From Oscillospiraceae bacterium (GTDB lineage Bacteria > Bacillota > Clostridia > UMGS1883): a stretch of DNA of 14,961 nucleotides. The notes below the pieces were generated by a model. It did not search any database. It was not told the origin of the DNA and saw only the letters and a list, made by a program, of their open reading frames with translations. The position numbers and the translations under genes are program-made. The DNA is taken from contig JAFLUQ010000046.1 in assembly GCA_022508735.1 (NCBI GenBank), positions 1-14,961 of the forward strand, in the 5' to 3' direction. Positions 14,871 to 14,961 of the stretch are shown here, piece by piece (positions within the stretch are counted from its first letter, which is position 1; the number at the start of each line of letters is the position of its first letter).

Positions 14871-14961
14871 ATGAATATAAAAGGTAATGTTTTTAAATAC
14901 GGCGACAACATCGATACCGACGTTATCATTCCCGCCCGCTACCTCAACGTCAGCGAGGCAA
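14871..14961 (+). CDS. leuD: 3-isopropylmalate/citramalate dehydratase small subunit (3' truncated by window)
   Basis: The first 30 codons are present, from ATG 14871 with AAAGGAAG just upstream. The N terminus (M-N-I-K-G-N-V-F-K-Y, then D-N-I-D-T-D-V-I-I-P-A-R-Y-L) is the typical opening of the short archaeal/Clostridia-type LeuD, including the N-I-D-T-D-x-I-I-P-A motif of the substrate-binding swivelling domain. It pairs with LeuC. The gene runs off the end of the window. Confidence 0.93.
   Translation, partial: MNIKGNVFKYGDNIDTDVIIPARYLNVSEA

Overview
The window looks like chromosomal DNA of a low-to-mid GC Gram-positive anaerobe of the Clostridia, probably an Oscillospiraceae/Ruminococcaceae-type gut bacterium. 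This is inferred from the strong AAGGAG / GAGGTGAT ribosome binding sites, TTGACA/TATAAT-type promoters (several with an extended TGn -10), a DacF-like D,D-carboxypeptidase, a four-cysteine L28 and large secreted carbohydrate-binding-type proteins. The genus cannot be named from sequence alone. I see no mobile element, tRNA, rRNA, CRISPR array or origin.

Layout. (1) 1-452: the 3' end of a sugar ABC transporter permease, closed by a strong hairpin terminator. (2) 604-3274: a promoter, a roughly 100-nt leader that may fold, a 768-residue secreted multidomain protein and, 13 nt behind it, a 59-residue small protein of unknown function. A bidirectional terminator ends this two-gene unit. (3) 3347-4429 (minus): a serine D-Ala-D-Ala carboxypeptidase, transcribed divergently from (4) 4611-7169 (plus), a secreted protein built from ten ~80-residue chitobiase/hexosaminidase C-terminal-type repeats and nothing catalytic. 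(5) 7244-11426 (minus): a small two-helix membrane protein, valS and a GH27 glycosidase in one direction, probably read from a promoter at 11461-11489, with a hairpin between valS and the glycosidase. (6) 11573-11761 (minus): rpmB with its own promoter and terminator. (7) 11983 to the window end (plus): cimA-leuC-leuD (leuD cut by the window end), a branched-chain amino acid operon that makes 2-oxobutyrate for isoleucine from pyruvate and acetyl-CoA by the citramalate route.

How it fits together. The left half concerns the cell surface and glycans: sugar uptake, two non-catalytic secreted proteins, a peptidoglycan-trimming enzyme and a GH27 enzyme. The GH27 enzyme has no signal peptide and would act in the cytoplasm on imported oligosaccharides. 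The right half is housekeeping: translation (ValS, L28) and Ile/Leu synthesis. The least explained items are the 59-residue small protein co-transcribed with the secreted protein, the ten-repeat protein with its duplicated repeat pairs, and the Asp-to-Ile change in the GH27 substrate pocket, which suggests a specificity other than simple alpha-galactosidase.

All family calls are by motif recognition; no database search was run.
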